64,000 nt of DNA from positions 372,001 through 436,000 of the forward strand of contig JAJGOT010000058.1 in NCBI GenBank assembly GCA_022457155.1. Reading direction: 5' to 3'. The translations under genes and the position numbers were made by a program. The DNA comes from Cladopsammia gracilis (Eukaryota; Cnidaria; Anthozoa; Scleractinia; Dendrophylliidae). The notes beneath the pieces are model-generated. The model was given only the letters and a program-made list of their open reading frames with translations, was not told the DNA's origin and made no database searches. Shown here one piece after another: positions 25,501-37,500 of the stretch (position 1 is the stretch's first letter; each line of letters begins with the position of its first letter).

Positions 25501-28500
25501 GGTAGGGTAAACCAGCTGGAAATCCTCTCCGAGATACTGTTTAGAGGGGATCCCATCGTTCACTGAAGAGCCAATAGGCCAGCTCAGATCCACAATAATG
25601 CGACGCTCGAATTCACCCTTTGGAACGGAATTCAACGGTGACAGCACAACGTCAGAAGTAAAAGGATTGCTCGCAAAAGGACCAAGAACCGCGCCGTAAG
25701 ACTGCTCGGTTTGTAAATACCGATCGATGGCCTCCAGAAACAAAACAGCTCCCTGATGATTACGCTGTTGAATAACAGGTAAGGTGTCACGAAGATAACC
25801 GACCGGCCAACCGAACTCTAAATAATCACAAACAATGTTATCATCATAATCGGCTAACAAGGATCTCCAAAGTGGAATGTTCAGCCTGGAAGGAACAGGA
25901 AGGCGACAAACTTGATGATTAAAAGCCCCCGAGGCGTAAACAGAGTCATGCAGGAATATACTATACGCCAGCGACGTGTCACACTCCACACTATCCAGAA
26001 CGCGATCAATAATGGAGACTGGAGAGACATCATCAACTAAGCAACTAACACGAGACGGAATCGGAACAAAACAGTCATGAGCACTATTCTCAGGTACAAA
26101 TAAATCCTGAACAAAGTCTGGAACAAAACAGCCATGAGCACTAATGTCTGATACAGATAAATCCTCCTCAACAAGGTCTGGAGTGTCACGCAAAGAACAA
26201 CAAGGCTCAATAAAGTTACGAGTCACGCAAGTAACACTGGAATGCTCACAATCTTGTAAATCACGAGATGAATCCACCGGGGGGGGTGAAAGAAGGCCGT
26301 TCGGTGAAAGCAAAAACTGAAGCGTGAGAAGAAACTAACAAAGTCTCGTTGTGCGAAACAGACGCACAAGATAGTCAAGTGGAACTACTGGAAACGGTAG
26401 GAGGGTCAACATCCGATGGTTGACGTAAAGGGCATTGTTCCGAATTCTCCCGATGAACACGTTTTTTCCGGTCGCGGACCCAGCAGGTCGCACAAATATG
26501 GCGAAGGAATTTGGCTTCCCCGCGCAACATACCAGAATGATCAGTTGGAAAATTACATACGCCACGCTGATAATCCCGACAAAATAACACAGGCCGCGAA
26601 TCTTTAGAGGCCGACTGTCGTGCACTAGTACTAGCTGCAGAGGATTTAAAATGCCCTTGAAGAATACGAGCATCTAAATGATGAAATGTATCACCCCATG
26701 TAGCGCGACCACGCTCTATTTCTAAAAGTACAGCACCATGATAAGCTAACACAGCGTGCCACTGATAAGTCATAGCCAGGTACATTAAATGCATTAAATG
26801 TTCTTCCCTTGCTTGTTTTTCTGCGGTCGATAACTTTCGGGAATGTAAAATGGTAGCGTAGCCAGCCACGAATTCCTCGATTGTTAGTTTTTCATAAGTG
26901 ACCTCTTTAGCACACGCGGCAAGGTTTAATTCGCTGTGAGGCCATAACTGGGGACGAACGACCTTACTGGTAGGTTTAACGGTTTTGCCAGAACGTAAAG
27001 ACTTACCAGTCGAGCGACGAGAAGACCTTCGGCTTCTGGGATCATCAGAATCGTCGTCCGGACCGTCATCGCCATCGGAACTGGAAGAAGAAGAATCATC
27101 GGCGACAGTCAACGTGGCCAGATGTTGCGACACTCGGTCCTGTAATGTTTCGTCCTTTCTTAAATCGTCGAGGTTCTTCTCGGGATTTTTTACAGAGCGA
27201 GATTCTTCGTACCCAGCACGGTGAACAGGAACACTCGGAGGAGATGGCGTGGGCTTTGAAAGGCTAGCTCTCTTTTGTTGGATTGCTTTTTGCAGCACCG
27301 CCCCCTCGTCTACCAATTCTTTCAGCTCTTCTTCATGTTTTAAAGAAGCCAGCTCCTCTCGAAGTTGCTTGTTTCGCTCTCGCTGGGCCGCAACTGACTG
27401 TGACAGTCCACTATCCAAAACCGAAGTATTGGGAGAAGCTGAAATATCCTCATTGCGCTCCACATTAACATCTTGAACAACGACGGGATCACTAACGCTG
27501 CTACCAGAATCACCAGACACCTCAACAACGGGACCTTCGCAATTTTTTGATGCTTGACCAAACGAGTGAGCTGACAACAAATTCTTGCAACCCGGACATT
27601 TACGACGACGGCCCATAATAAAAAGCGAACAACAACAAATGTGGACGTACTGTCGAAACTATGACTGTGCTACAAAGCTATGTGATAATAATGAACATAC
27701 AACTATCCCGACTAACGAATATGTCGCAACATGACACCGAATCTGACTGATGAAAACCAGATCAACTAATCGGAGGCAATTAACTATTTTAAATGAAATT
27801 TAAAATACTCAAATGACCTATTTCGTTATTATCAAAATACGCAAGAAAATATCAGAGCGAACAGTTTAAAAAAGGAAAAAGTTGAAGTGATGCCACCGAG
27901 CGGTTACACATGACGAAGAAGTCAGAAAAGGTTACGAGACTCGTGGTTCAGGCTCGCAGTCGAGATTTTGATAAGTCGAAGGAAGCTGGCTGGACAATAA
28001 CACAGGACAAACGATCGTCTTTATCGGGAGTGAAGGTTTGCTTTCGCTACATAAACCCTGGTGGAAAAACAGTTCAAAAACTCATTAATAATTCATGAGC
28101 ATATCAGCCAATCACACGACACAAATCGATCACGTGCATGAGCCTTTATACCTGGCAATCTACGGTCATTATGAAAAGCCTGGTGGCGGCTTTGATTTCA
28201 GTCACAGGGGAGTTCGGGGCTGAATGGGCAAACAATGCAATTATCGCTGAATTTTTAATGAGAATGATTTTAAAATGACCGTGATATTTATATTAACATT
28301 ACACGTAATCTTTATATAAAGATAACTGATATGGGTAGTAGTTGTTCAGGATTCTTAGTGCAACAAATGGTGACTTTAATATTTTTGTGCAGTACTGTTT
28401 TACGAAATCTGTTTTTTCGCCATTCTAGTTGGAATCTTCTCAACAAAATAAACAACCAACAGTTAAACAAGTGAGCCGTTATTTGAATGACACCAGCGCC

Positions 28501-31500
28501 CTCGTGTAAATTGCCAGGTAAGCGACTGGTTCGCAGATGCAAGCTGCTTATTTCTACTCGTTCTCTACCTCTGAAAAAAATTTGTCAGCCGTTTTATCTA
28601 CCGTACCTGACAACTTTAGTATAGCATTTTTCAGTAGATGTTTTCCCTCAGAACTATAAAATCCCAAAACTTTCGATAGGAGCCGGGAAGCAATGGTTAC
28701 TTCGTCGTTGTATGCTAATCAGTCTAGTCTACTTGTTTTTCTCGTATGCTATTTCCTCTTTGCACAAAAGCGCAATTGTTTTAATTACGAAGGGACACGC
28801 TTTTGAAAGAATGTTTTTGAAGCCGTTCAAAAAACTCGCAGCACGTGTATTATCAGGTGTAAAAACTCTCGGCTTCGTCTCGAGTATTTAAACCTGATAA
28901 TACACTACTGCTCGTTTTTTAAACTATACTTAAAAGTGCTAAAGATGTAAAGCGGGAACTGAGAGATGAAGGGATCTTCGAGAGATTTCAAGTAACTGCA
29001 TGCACATACAAATGAAAGCCCGCGCCGGAGTGAAATCACAGCAGATGCTTCCCTCTCCGAGGACTCTGACTTAAGTTGTTATAAAAGGTGACAGGCCTAG
29101 CACAAATCCTGCTCGTCGCTAAAAGCGTTTTATCCCAGATTTAGAATAAGTCTTCCCCAAGTACGTGCCTGAGAGATTTTCCCTTTTAGATCAAAATAAA
29201 GATATAACAGACCTGTCGTTCTAAATGTTGTCGATTCTTTGATCAAATTACACGGTTTTATTTGATCGAGCTGTCAACAAGGCCATCCTTGGGGAGATCC
29301 GCAGCAGGACGCAACTGCATTTAACGCTGTATGGTGTTCGTATTTTTATCGCGAAAACAATCAAACGAAACTTTGCTTGCCCATATCTCAAAAGGGTTTG
29401 GTTATAAAAAATCGCTGCAATCCCAAAAAGTCTCTTCACCCGTCAGTACTAAAAAGATAATAGTTCCTTGCGCGCTTTTGTTTTGTCTTTGAGGGCTAAC
29501 TTTCTGTTAGACACCTGACACCTGAGAGCATCACTTTCTCGCTTTTGTTTTGTCTTTGAGGGCTAACTTTCTGTCAGACACCCGACACCTGAGAGCATCG
29601 CTTTCTCGCTTTTGTTTTGTCTTTGAGCGCTAACTTTATGTCAGACACCCGACACCTGAAAGCATCACTTTCTCGCTTTTGTTTTGTCTTTGAGAGCTTA
29701 CTTTCTGTCAGACACCTGACACCTGAGAGCATCACTTTCTCGCTTTTGTTTTGTCTTTGAGGGCTAACTTTCTGTCAGACACCCGACGCCTGAGAGCATT
29801 ACTTTCTCGCTTTTGTTTTGTCTTTGAGGGCTAACTTTCTGTCAGACACCTGACACCTGAGAGCATCACTTTCTCGCTTTTGTTCACGGTCTTTGAGGGC
29901 TAACTTTCTGTCAGACACCCGACGCCTGAGAGCATCACTTTCTCGCTTTTGTTTTGTCTTTGAGGGCTAACTTTCTGTCAGACACCTGACACCTGAGAGC
30001 ATCACTTTCTCGCTTTTGTTCACGGTCTTTGAGGGCTAACTTTCTGTCAGACACCCGACACCTGAGAGCATCACTTTCTCGCTTTTGTTTTGTCTTTGAG
30101 GGCTAACGTTCTGTCAGACACCTGACACCTGAGAGCATCACTTTCTCGCTTTTGTTCACGGTCTTTGAGGGCTAACTTTCTGTCAGACACCCGACACCTG
30201 AGAGCATCACTTTCTCGCTTTTGTTTTGTCTTTGAGGGCTAACTTTCTGTCAGACACCTGACACCTGAGAGCATCACTTTCTCGCTTTTGTTTTGTCTTT
30301 GAGGGCTAACTTTCTGTCAGACACCCGACGCCTGAGAGCATCACTTTCTCGCTTTTGTTTTGTCTTTGAGGGCTAACGTTCTGTCAGACACCTGACACCT
30401 GAGAGCATCACTTTCTCGCTTTTGTTCACGGTCTTTGAGGGCTAACTTTCTGTCAGACACCCGACACCTGAGAGCATCACTTTCTCGCTTTTGTTTTGTC
30501 TTTGAGGGCTAACTTTCTGTCAGACACCCGACGCCTGAGAGCATCAATTTCTCGATTAGACTGTTTGGGTAACCTCTTGGCCGTATCTGTTATTTGAATT
30601 TATTGATGCTTTCCTCAAACGTTTCCTTTGAGAAGTTCGTTCTGAGCACGAGTCTCAGCATGCATGGCTTCTCCTTTGACAAAACCTTTCTTGACTCCCG
30701 GTGGGTGACAAGATTTAAATAAAGTGATGGTGTATTGAAACGTCTCAGTGGGTTTAAAATTTGTGCGCATATGTATGGTGGCCCAGCATTCTCATAGCAA
30801 TATTACACAAAAATATTACGCGGAAGAGCAAAATCCCAACTGATATTGTTTAAAAAATAAATTAAAAGGAAATATTTCTACATTTTAATTTATTTTTTAA
30901 TAAAATTTTGTACTTTATTTTTTTTATTTTATTTTTGAAATAAAAATTATATTTTTTTATATTAAAAAAATTGAGAAAAAATTTAACTAAAAATTAAGTT
31001 ATTAAAACTGCAAAATTAAAGATAAAGATAACAAAATAAATTAACTAGAAAAAATAAAATAAAAAACGACATGTGAAATCTAAGAAAAAAATTGACATGA
31101 AAAAAATATAAAATAAAAATCGACATGTGAAATCTGAGAAAAAAATTTGACATGAAAAAAAAAATAAAAATCGACATGTGAAATCTGAGAAAAAAATTTA
31201 ACATGAAAAAAAATAATAAAAAATAAAAATCGACATGTGAAATCTGAGAAAAAATTTGACATGAAAAAAAAAATAAAATAAAAAACGACATGTGAAATCT
31301 AAGAAAAAAATTTGACATGAAAAAAAATAATAAAATAAAAATCGACATGCGAAATCTAAGAAAAAAATTTGACATGAAAAAAAAATAAAATAAAAACCGA
31401 CATGTGAAATCTGAGAAAAAAATTCGACATGAAAAAAAAATCCAAAAAAAAAAAACATTTGATTTTCAATTTCATTTTGAGTTTGCTATGAGAACGATGG

Positions 31501-34500
31501 GCCGTCAAATGGAAAATCAAAAACAAAATTGAAAATTCGATGTTGCCTGAAAGACCAGCGTTCTCGTAGCCTGAGATGCCTTTGGTCAGCAGGGTATGCT
31601 GCAAAGCCGTTCCCAGGGTCTTTGGGCTGGCCCGAACATCCAAGATGGCGGCGAACTTCGCGTTTTTATAGTCTCTTAGATTTCAAGCTTTACAACCTTA
31701 AAATGAGCAGAATTTGAATCCGGATTGGGAGACTGACGAGAACTTAAAAGGTGACATCCAGCGATATGTTCTCCAGAACCTCAGCCGCAGTGAGAGCCAA
31801 TGAGAAAACAAAATATGGTAGCAACTGACGAGGTTCGCCATAGAACCGAAACTCGAGTCTTGCTTAAAGACATTAAATTGTGTTCATTCCTTGCTTAAGG
31901 AAAGGACTAAAGAATTTATTAGCATCCGTGAGATTTACAAAACAGCACTAACTATGCTGCAGATTATCTGTTGGATGCCAAATCAAACGCTATTACAAAG
32001 CAACAGAGGTGTATCCTGTAGCTCCACCGAGACACACTACTCTACTACAGAACTAACTTAGGAGCTTAAAATTATTGCAAGAATTCATGATTTCACTGCA
32101 GTAAAATTATAGACTACGGCTTTTTGAGAGTCGGATCTAAGACGCCTATATCCGTGATGCCGGAAACACTTTCTCTCAAGTCTTGCACACCGCAGACTTT
32201 AGACATTAAATCACGGCCTGAGAAATTAAACGATCCTGGCACTCTCAAAGCGATAACAAACTTTAGCCGATAAGTATTTATCTTGCAACAAAATTGAGCC
32301 AAAGAAACCACAATGTATGCCAATAGAGTAGCACCGAATAACAGCATAAAGAAATAAAATAATTCTAACGGCTCTGGACAGCATAAATCCTCCAATCAAT
32401 CTGAGAGATAATCCGCCGAGATCAAAAGGTTTTTATCATCGAAGAGAACAAATTCTTAACTGTGATCTAACGGCGAATCCTCTCTGAAGCCTTACTGGGA
32501 AAGCTTTATACTTTAGGCTTTTAAAACACTTTTGCGACGAGTGGGAGTCGTGATAGCCTGTCCTTTTTTATACCACTATGCCAATAGAGCTATAGCACCG
32601 AATAACGGCATAAAGAAATAAAATAATTCTAACGGCTCTGGACAGCATGAATCCTCCTATCAATGTGAGAGATAATCCGCCGAGATCAAAAGGTTTATAT
32701 CATCGAAGAGAACAAGTCCTTAACTGTGATCTAAAGGCGCGATCCTCTCTGAAGTCTTACTGGGAAAGCTTTACACTTTAGGCTTTTAAAATACTTTTTG
32801 CGACGAGTGGGAGTCGTGTTTAGCCTGTCCTTTCTTATAACACTATCTATGAGTTGACTGAAAAGACTCACTAAAAAGCAAAACAAACAATAGTTTTCAT
32901 TGTCGACTCGTTCAATTGTTTTATTTCTATTGTTTCTCGTTCATTGTATCCATCCAATTGGGTTAGATCTTACGGAAGCGGGAAATGTATCCGCTGACCA
33001 ACGACATCTCGGGCTACGAGAACGCTGGTCTTTCAGGCAACATCGAATTTTCAATTTTGTTTTTGATTTTCCATTTGACGGCCCATCGTTCTCATAGCAA
33101 ACTCAAAATGAAATTGAAAATCAAATGTTGTTTTTTTTTTTGGGATTTTTTTTTCATGTCGAATTTTTTTCTCAGATTTCACATGTCGGTTTTTATTTAT
33201 TTATTTATTTATTTTTTCATGTCAAATTTTTTTCTTAGATTTCGCATGTCGATTTTTATGTTATTATTTTTTTTTTTCATGTCAAATTTTTTTCTTAGAT
33301 TTCACATGTCGTTTTTATTTTATTTTTTTTCATGTCAAATTTTTTTCTCAGATTTCACATGTCGATTTTTATTTTATTATTATTTTTTTCATGTCAATTT
33401 TTTTCTCAGATTTCACATGTCGATTTTTATTTATTTTTTTTTCATGTCAAATTTTTTTCTCAGATTTCACATGTCGATTTTTATTTTATATTTTTTTCAT
33501 GTCAATTTTTTTTCTTAGATTTCACATGTCGTTTTTTATTTTTTTTTCTAGTTAATTTATTTTGTTATCTTTTTTTAATTTTGCAGTTTTAATAACTTAA
33601 TTTTTAGTTAAATTTTTTTCTTAATTTTTTTAAATATAAAAAAATATAATTTTTATTTCAAAAATAAAATAAAATAAATAAAGTACAAAATTTTATTAAA
33701 AAATAAATTAAAATGTAGAAATATTTCCTTTTAATTTATTTTTTAAACAATATCAGTTGGGATTTTGCTCTTCCGCATAATATTTTTGTGTAATATTGCT
33801 ATGAGAATGCTGGGCCACCATACATATGTCAAGGATAGACTCTTTCTCGAATCTTGCGCCCTTATAAATGCGTTTGCTTGTCAAGTAATTTCTTTGCAAA
33901 CTCCAGCTGTAAATTTGATTGTATGGTGATATCTGTTCGCTTGTTCATCACCGATATATCGTTTCCACTGATACCAACGGTTTCTTAGTGCGATGGATTA
34001 TAAAATATTTCTGTTTCTTCCTTTGCCATGAAAAGATTAGCTAAAGGAACTGTCATATAATTTTATCCTCATTGCCGTGCCGTGAGTCTAAAGGTAGTCT
34101 TTCCCAATAAATTGGAAAGAATTTTCGTGTAGTGTTAGTCTCAGCATTTCTCTCAGATAGTTTCACGGTTGCCTATTGTGTAGAATATGTCACGATGTAC
34201 TTTGCATATCGTCGTATTTCCTTTCTCCTATACAGGCTTGTTACGCCCATTGAAACAAGGATAGTGTTTTTCAGAACTTATACATCCCTTTTCTATAGCC
34301 TTTGCAAAGTCACAAGTTGTCCGGGCAGTTGAAATAGTTTTTATTAGAGTAAAGAACTTTATCTTTGCATATTTGTATCAAATATATAGATATTAAAGAT
34401 TACTTCATGTTCCAACAGCTATTCTGGCATCCTTGATATAGAATGCAGTTAAACATTGTTCTTCAAATCACACTGTCCGTGATCTTAGATTTGACACAAA

Positions 34501-37500
34501 TATACCAAGATTGGTAACCACAAATGTAAAGAAAAAGCCATTTGACGGGGACACATTACTGTGTTACCCAGATGCTAAAATCTTTCAATAGTCTGCTCAT
34601 AAAGTTCAATATACTGTCGGCCAGGGAACATCTTGTAAGAATTTTTCCAGCCCACTGTACGTGCGTGAATTTTTTTTAGGCGCGATCAGTCTTGTGCAGG
34701 AATATTTTTCACAATAGATTGCACACAAAAAACTTATTGATGTCCATAATATTCTCTTTAAGATTTAAAATACTATTTACTATTTAACTGTTTTAACAGT
34801 TATTGTTTGCAGTAATCCTTTGCGCAGAGTAAACAGAGTAAAGATGGCGATATGCAGTGAGATTGTCGACAGTGTCCGATCATTTCAATTATGATTTTGT
34901 TTTTCTCGGACGCCTTTGATGATCGCTCAACAGTACGTGGCAAAACGCGCCGGTGTTCGACGGTGTTCGTTGCAAGCTGAAGACTTGTAAATGTTCCACC
35001 AAAAAGTGTGATAACCCTTTCGTTCCTAGAGCAACTCTCGAGCGACAATATGGTTCTAACTTTTAAATCTGTCCGGATGCAACCCTTAAGTCGTGACCGT
35101 GAGTATAAAAAATCTCTCGAAGAGTACTTTACTATGTCAGTCCTTTTATGTGGTGTTTTGTTTTGGTTCTTGGGTGCCTATAGTTAAAGCGTTTCTGAAA
35201 CTAGACTTTAGTCTTACCTCCATTTTCACCACCATTTCCTCCTTCGGCTCCACCACCACCTTCTGGTTCGCCGTCACCTTCATCTTGGGCGTGCACGACA
35301 TTCATAAAAAGAAACAGCAACACTATCAAGCGAAAAGCCATAGAGAAGTTGTAGAAAGCGACCATCATTGAAGAGAAGGCTTTCTGAATAGGTCCGTATT
35401 AGCGCAATATGCTTTTTGTACCATACACCAGCAAAAGACCTACAACGACCCACGGCTACTGTGAGTCTGATGAGAGCTCGTGTCTATCTGTAGCCGTGAA
35501 ACAAAATGCTATTCAAATATACATGCCTTCAAAATTGTAATCGATCCCGGGCTGTCTTTACTTTGAATCATATTTCTACAAAAGCACGCATAAGTGAATG
35601 AAATATTGTTCTAACTTTAGTGCTTGTACAGAAATATTAAAACAATTGGGAACTTTGTAATTAGAAGCCATGGGTGGTGTTCTGGGGAATTCAATTTAAG
35701 GATATTGTTGTCATCATCATCATCATCAATCTTTATTTATACACGAAATCGTATCATAATTACATGGTCTTCCTAGGAGTCGTGTGAATTTACACTAGAG
35801 TACATTACCTGTAGAACTACTTAACTAAGAAAGATAAATTACAATGAAAACTACGATCAAGGTTTCTTCAATTAATCAAACTACATTAAACTAAAAACTG
35901 AACTATGAAACTTAACTAAATTACACGTAATAATAGAATGCTATAAAAACTTAAATGATCATTGTTTCATTATAATCTTTCACACATAAAAAGGTTTTAA
36001 AATCGTTCAAGTTGGGCCGCTGTCTGATCTCTAAGGGGATCTTGTTCCACAGAACAGATCCCCTGTAATGTATGCTACCTTTGGCGTATTCAGTTTTCGG
36101 TCTGGGAATGTAACAGTTAGACTCAGAATTTCTAAGTTTATGTGTGTATATTTGAAATATTGGTAAAAATCCGCCTCAAATACAATGGGGAAAGATTATT
36201 ATGAATTTTATACATAATAACAGCCAACTGTTTTAGTCTTTGGTTTTCTAACCGTTCCCAGCCAAGCTCATCCAACAAATCACTCGAGCGAACCTCATAA
36301 TTAGTAAGGGTGACAATTCTGGCAGCCCTATTTTGCAGCTTTTGGAGTTTGTCTGATAGACCCTTACTAATATTGTCCCACACAGGACTACAATGATTGA
36401 AAAAGGGCATTACAAGTGCATTGTATATATTTATTCTAGTTTCAAATGGTATGATAGTACTAATACGCTTTAAGACTGCAAGACCAGCAGTTATTTTCTT
36501 TGAAACATCATTAATATGTGGGCGCCAGGTAAGAGATTCGTCAATGTGACTCCAAGGGTTTTATGTTTAAATACCCTTTCCAGCGGTTTATTGTTTACTT
36601 GTACGGTAAAGTCACTATGTAACTGTGATAATTTACATTGACTCCCGATAAGCATGTATTTTGTTTTCTTCAAATTCAGAGTCAATTTGTTTGTCGAGAT
36701 AAATTATATATAATGTAATATAATATACATGCCGGCAATGGCCCCGAAAACTAAAGTTGAGACATTCTCGTTCCAGTCGCCTTAACTTGTAGTTAGTGCC
36801 CTGTCTTGAGCGAGCAGGGGTTGGAACTTTACCCACCACAGCGTAACCACCACACAGTGAACTACCACACAGTGAACCGCCACACAGTGAACCGCCACAC
36901 AGTGAACCACCACACAGTGAACCGCCACACAATGAACCCACCAAACAGTGAACCACCACACAGTTAACCCACCACACAGTTAAGGTGGTCAGACACGAGG
37001 GGTCATGTAGCAGGGACATGTCGCAGCGACATTCAGCAGCGACAAAAATTTGAGTAGTACACACTGAGGGACATGTAGCAGAGACTGTAGCGGGGACATG
37101 TAGCAGGGAAAAAAATCATAGCGCTTGCACACCACATGAAAATGTCGCGGGGACATATCTCAGGGACATGTTGCAGCGACACGTCCCCTCGTGTGAACTG
37201 ATACTATCATAATTATGCAACACCAATATTGGGGATATTTTGTCCCCGCGACATGTCTCACGGAGTTCAACTTGCTGAACTTCATGGGACACGTCGCGGA
37301 GACAAAATGTCCCCAACAATCGATGCCTCGGATTTTAATTATAGTATATGTTAAGTATATTTCAATTCAATTTAATGTTTTGTCGTGAAATAGTGGATTA
37401 ATAGTTCTAGGGTGACATGCTTTAAATGCAGTGTAAGTAAGTTTCCCATTGAAAGTCACCTATATCAGTCGTTACAGTTTAAAAAGAAAGTTGTGTCCAG

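Larger units (their letters stand above)
22475..27814 (-). mobile_element. Ngaro-like tyrosine-recombinase retrotransposon
   Basis: Read on the minus strand: repeat A1 (27814-27630), gag-like ORF, RT-RNase H ORF, tyrosine recombinase ORF, then B1 (23175-23049), A2 (23046-22641, split by a hairpin MITE) and B2 (22602-22475). Split direct repeats A1-ORFs-B1-A2-B2 define Ngaro-type members of the DIRS order. A1 and A2 appear identical over their first 140 bp, and B1 and B2 nearly so, so insertion was recent. A single frameshift near 25185 separates RT from RNase H. No methyltransferase domain is seen, which also favours Ngaro over DIRS1. Confidence 0.85.
30774..33822. mobile_element. 3-kb element with ~800-bp terminal inverted repeats
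   Basis: Arms 30774-31591 and 32992-33822 are inverted copies, starting tatggtggcccagcattctc and its inverse. CATATG flanks both ends (30768-30773, 33823-33828), and copy A at 4525 is uninterrupted with catat. Each arm contains about eight units of a 50-bp repeat with acatgtcgatttttatttta and tttctcagatttcacatgtc. The 1.4-kb centre holds a direct duplication and a small minus-strand ORF. No transposase is recognised. The 6-bp target duplication and long arms do not match a superfamily I can name with confidence. Confidence 0.8.

Noticed and set aside
29474..30552. CRISPR-like array
   Set aside because: The 67-bp units are contiguous without unique spacers, and the context is a eukaryotic intron; it is a minisatellite.
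31016..31643. Genes encoding FFLRFHMS repeat proteins, also at 32985-33592
   Set aside because: They are translations of the 50-bp tandem repeat in the inverted arms.
36633..37064. Protein with GGSLC repeats
   Set aside because: The repeats come from a 15-bp minisatellite and there is no splice or domain support.
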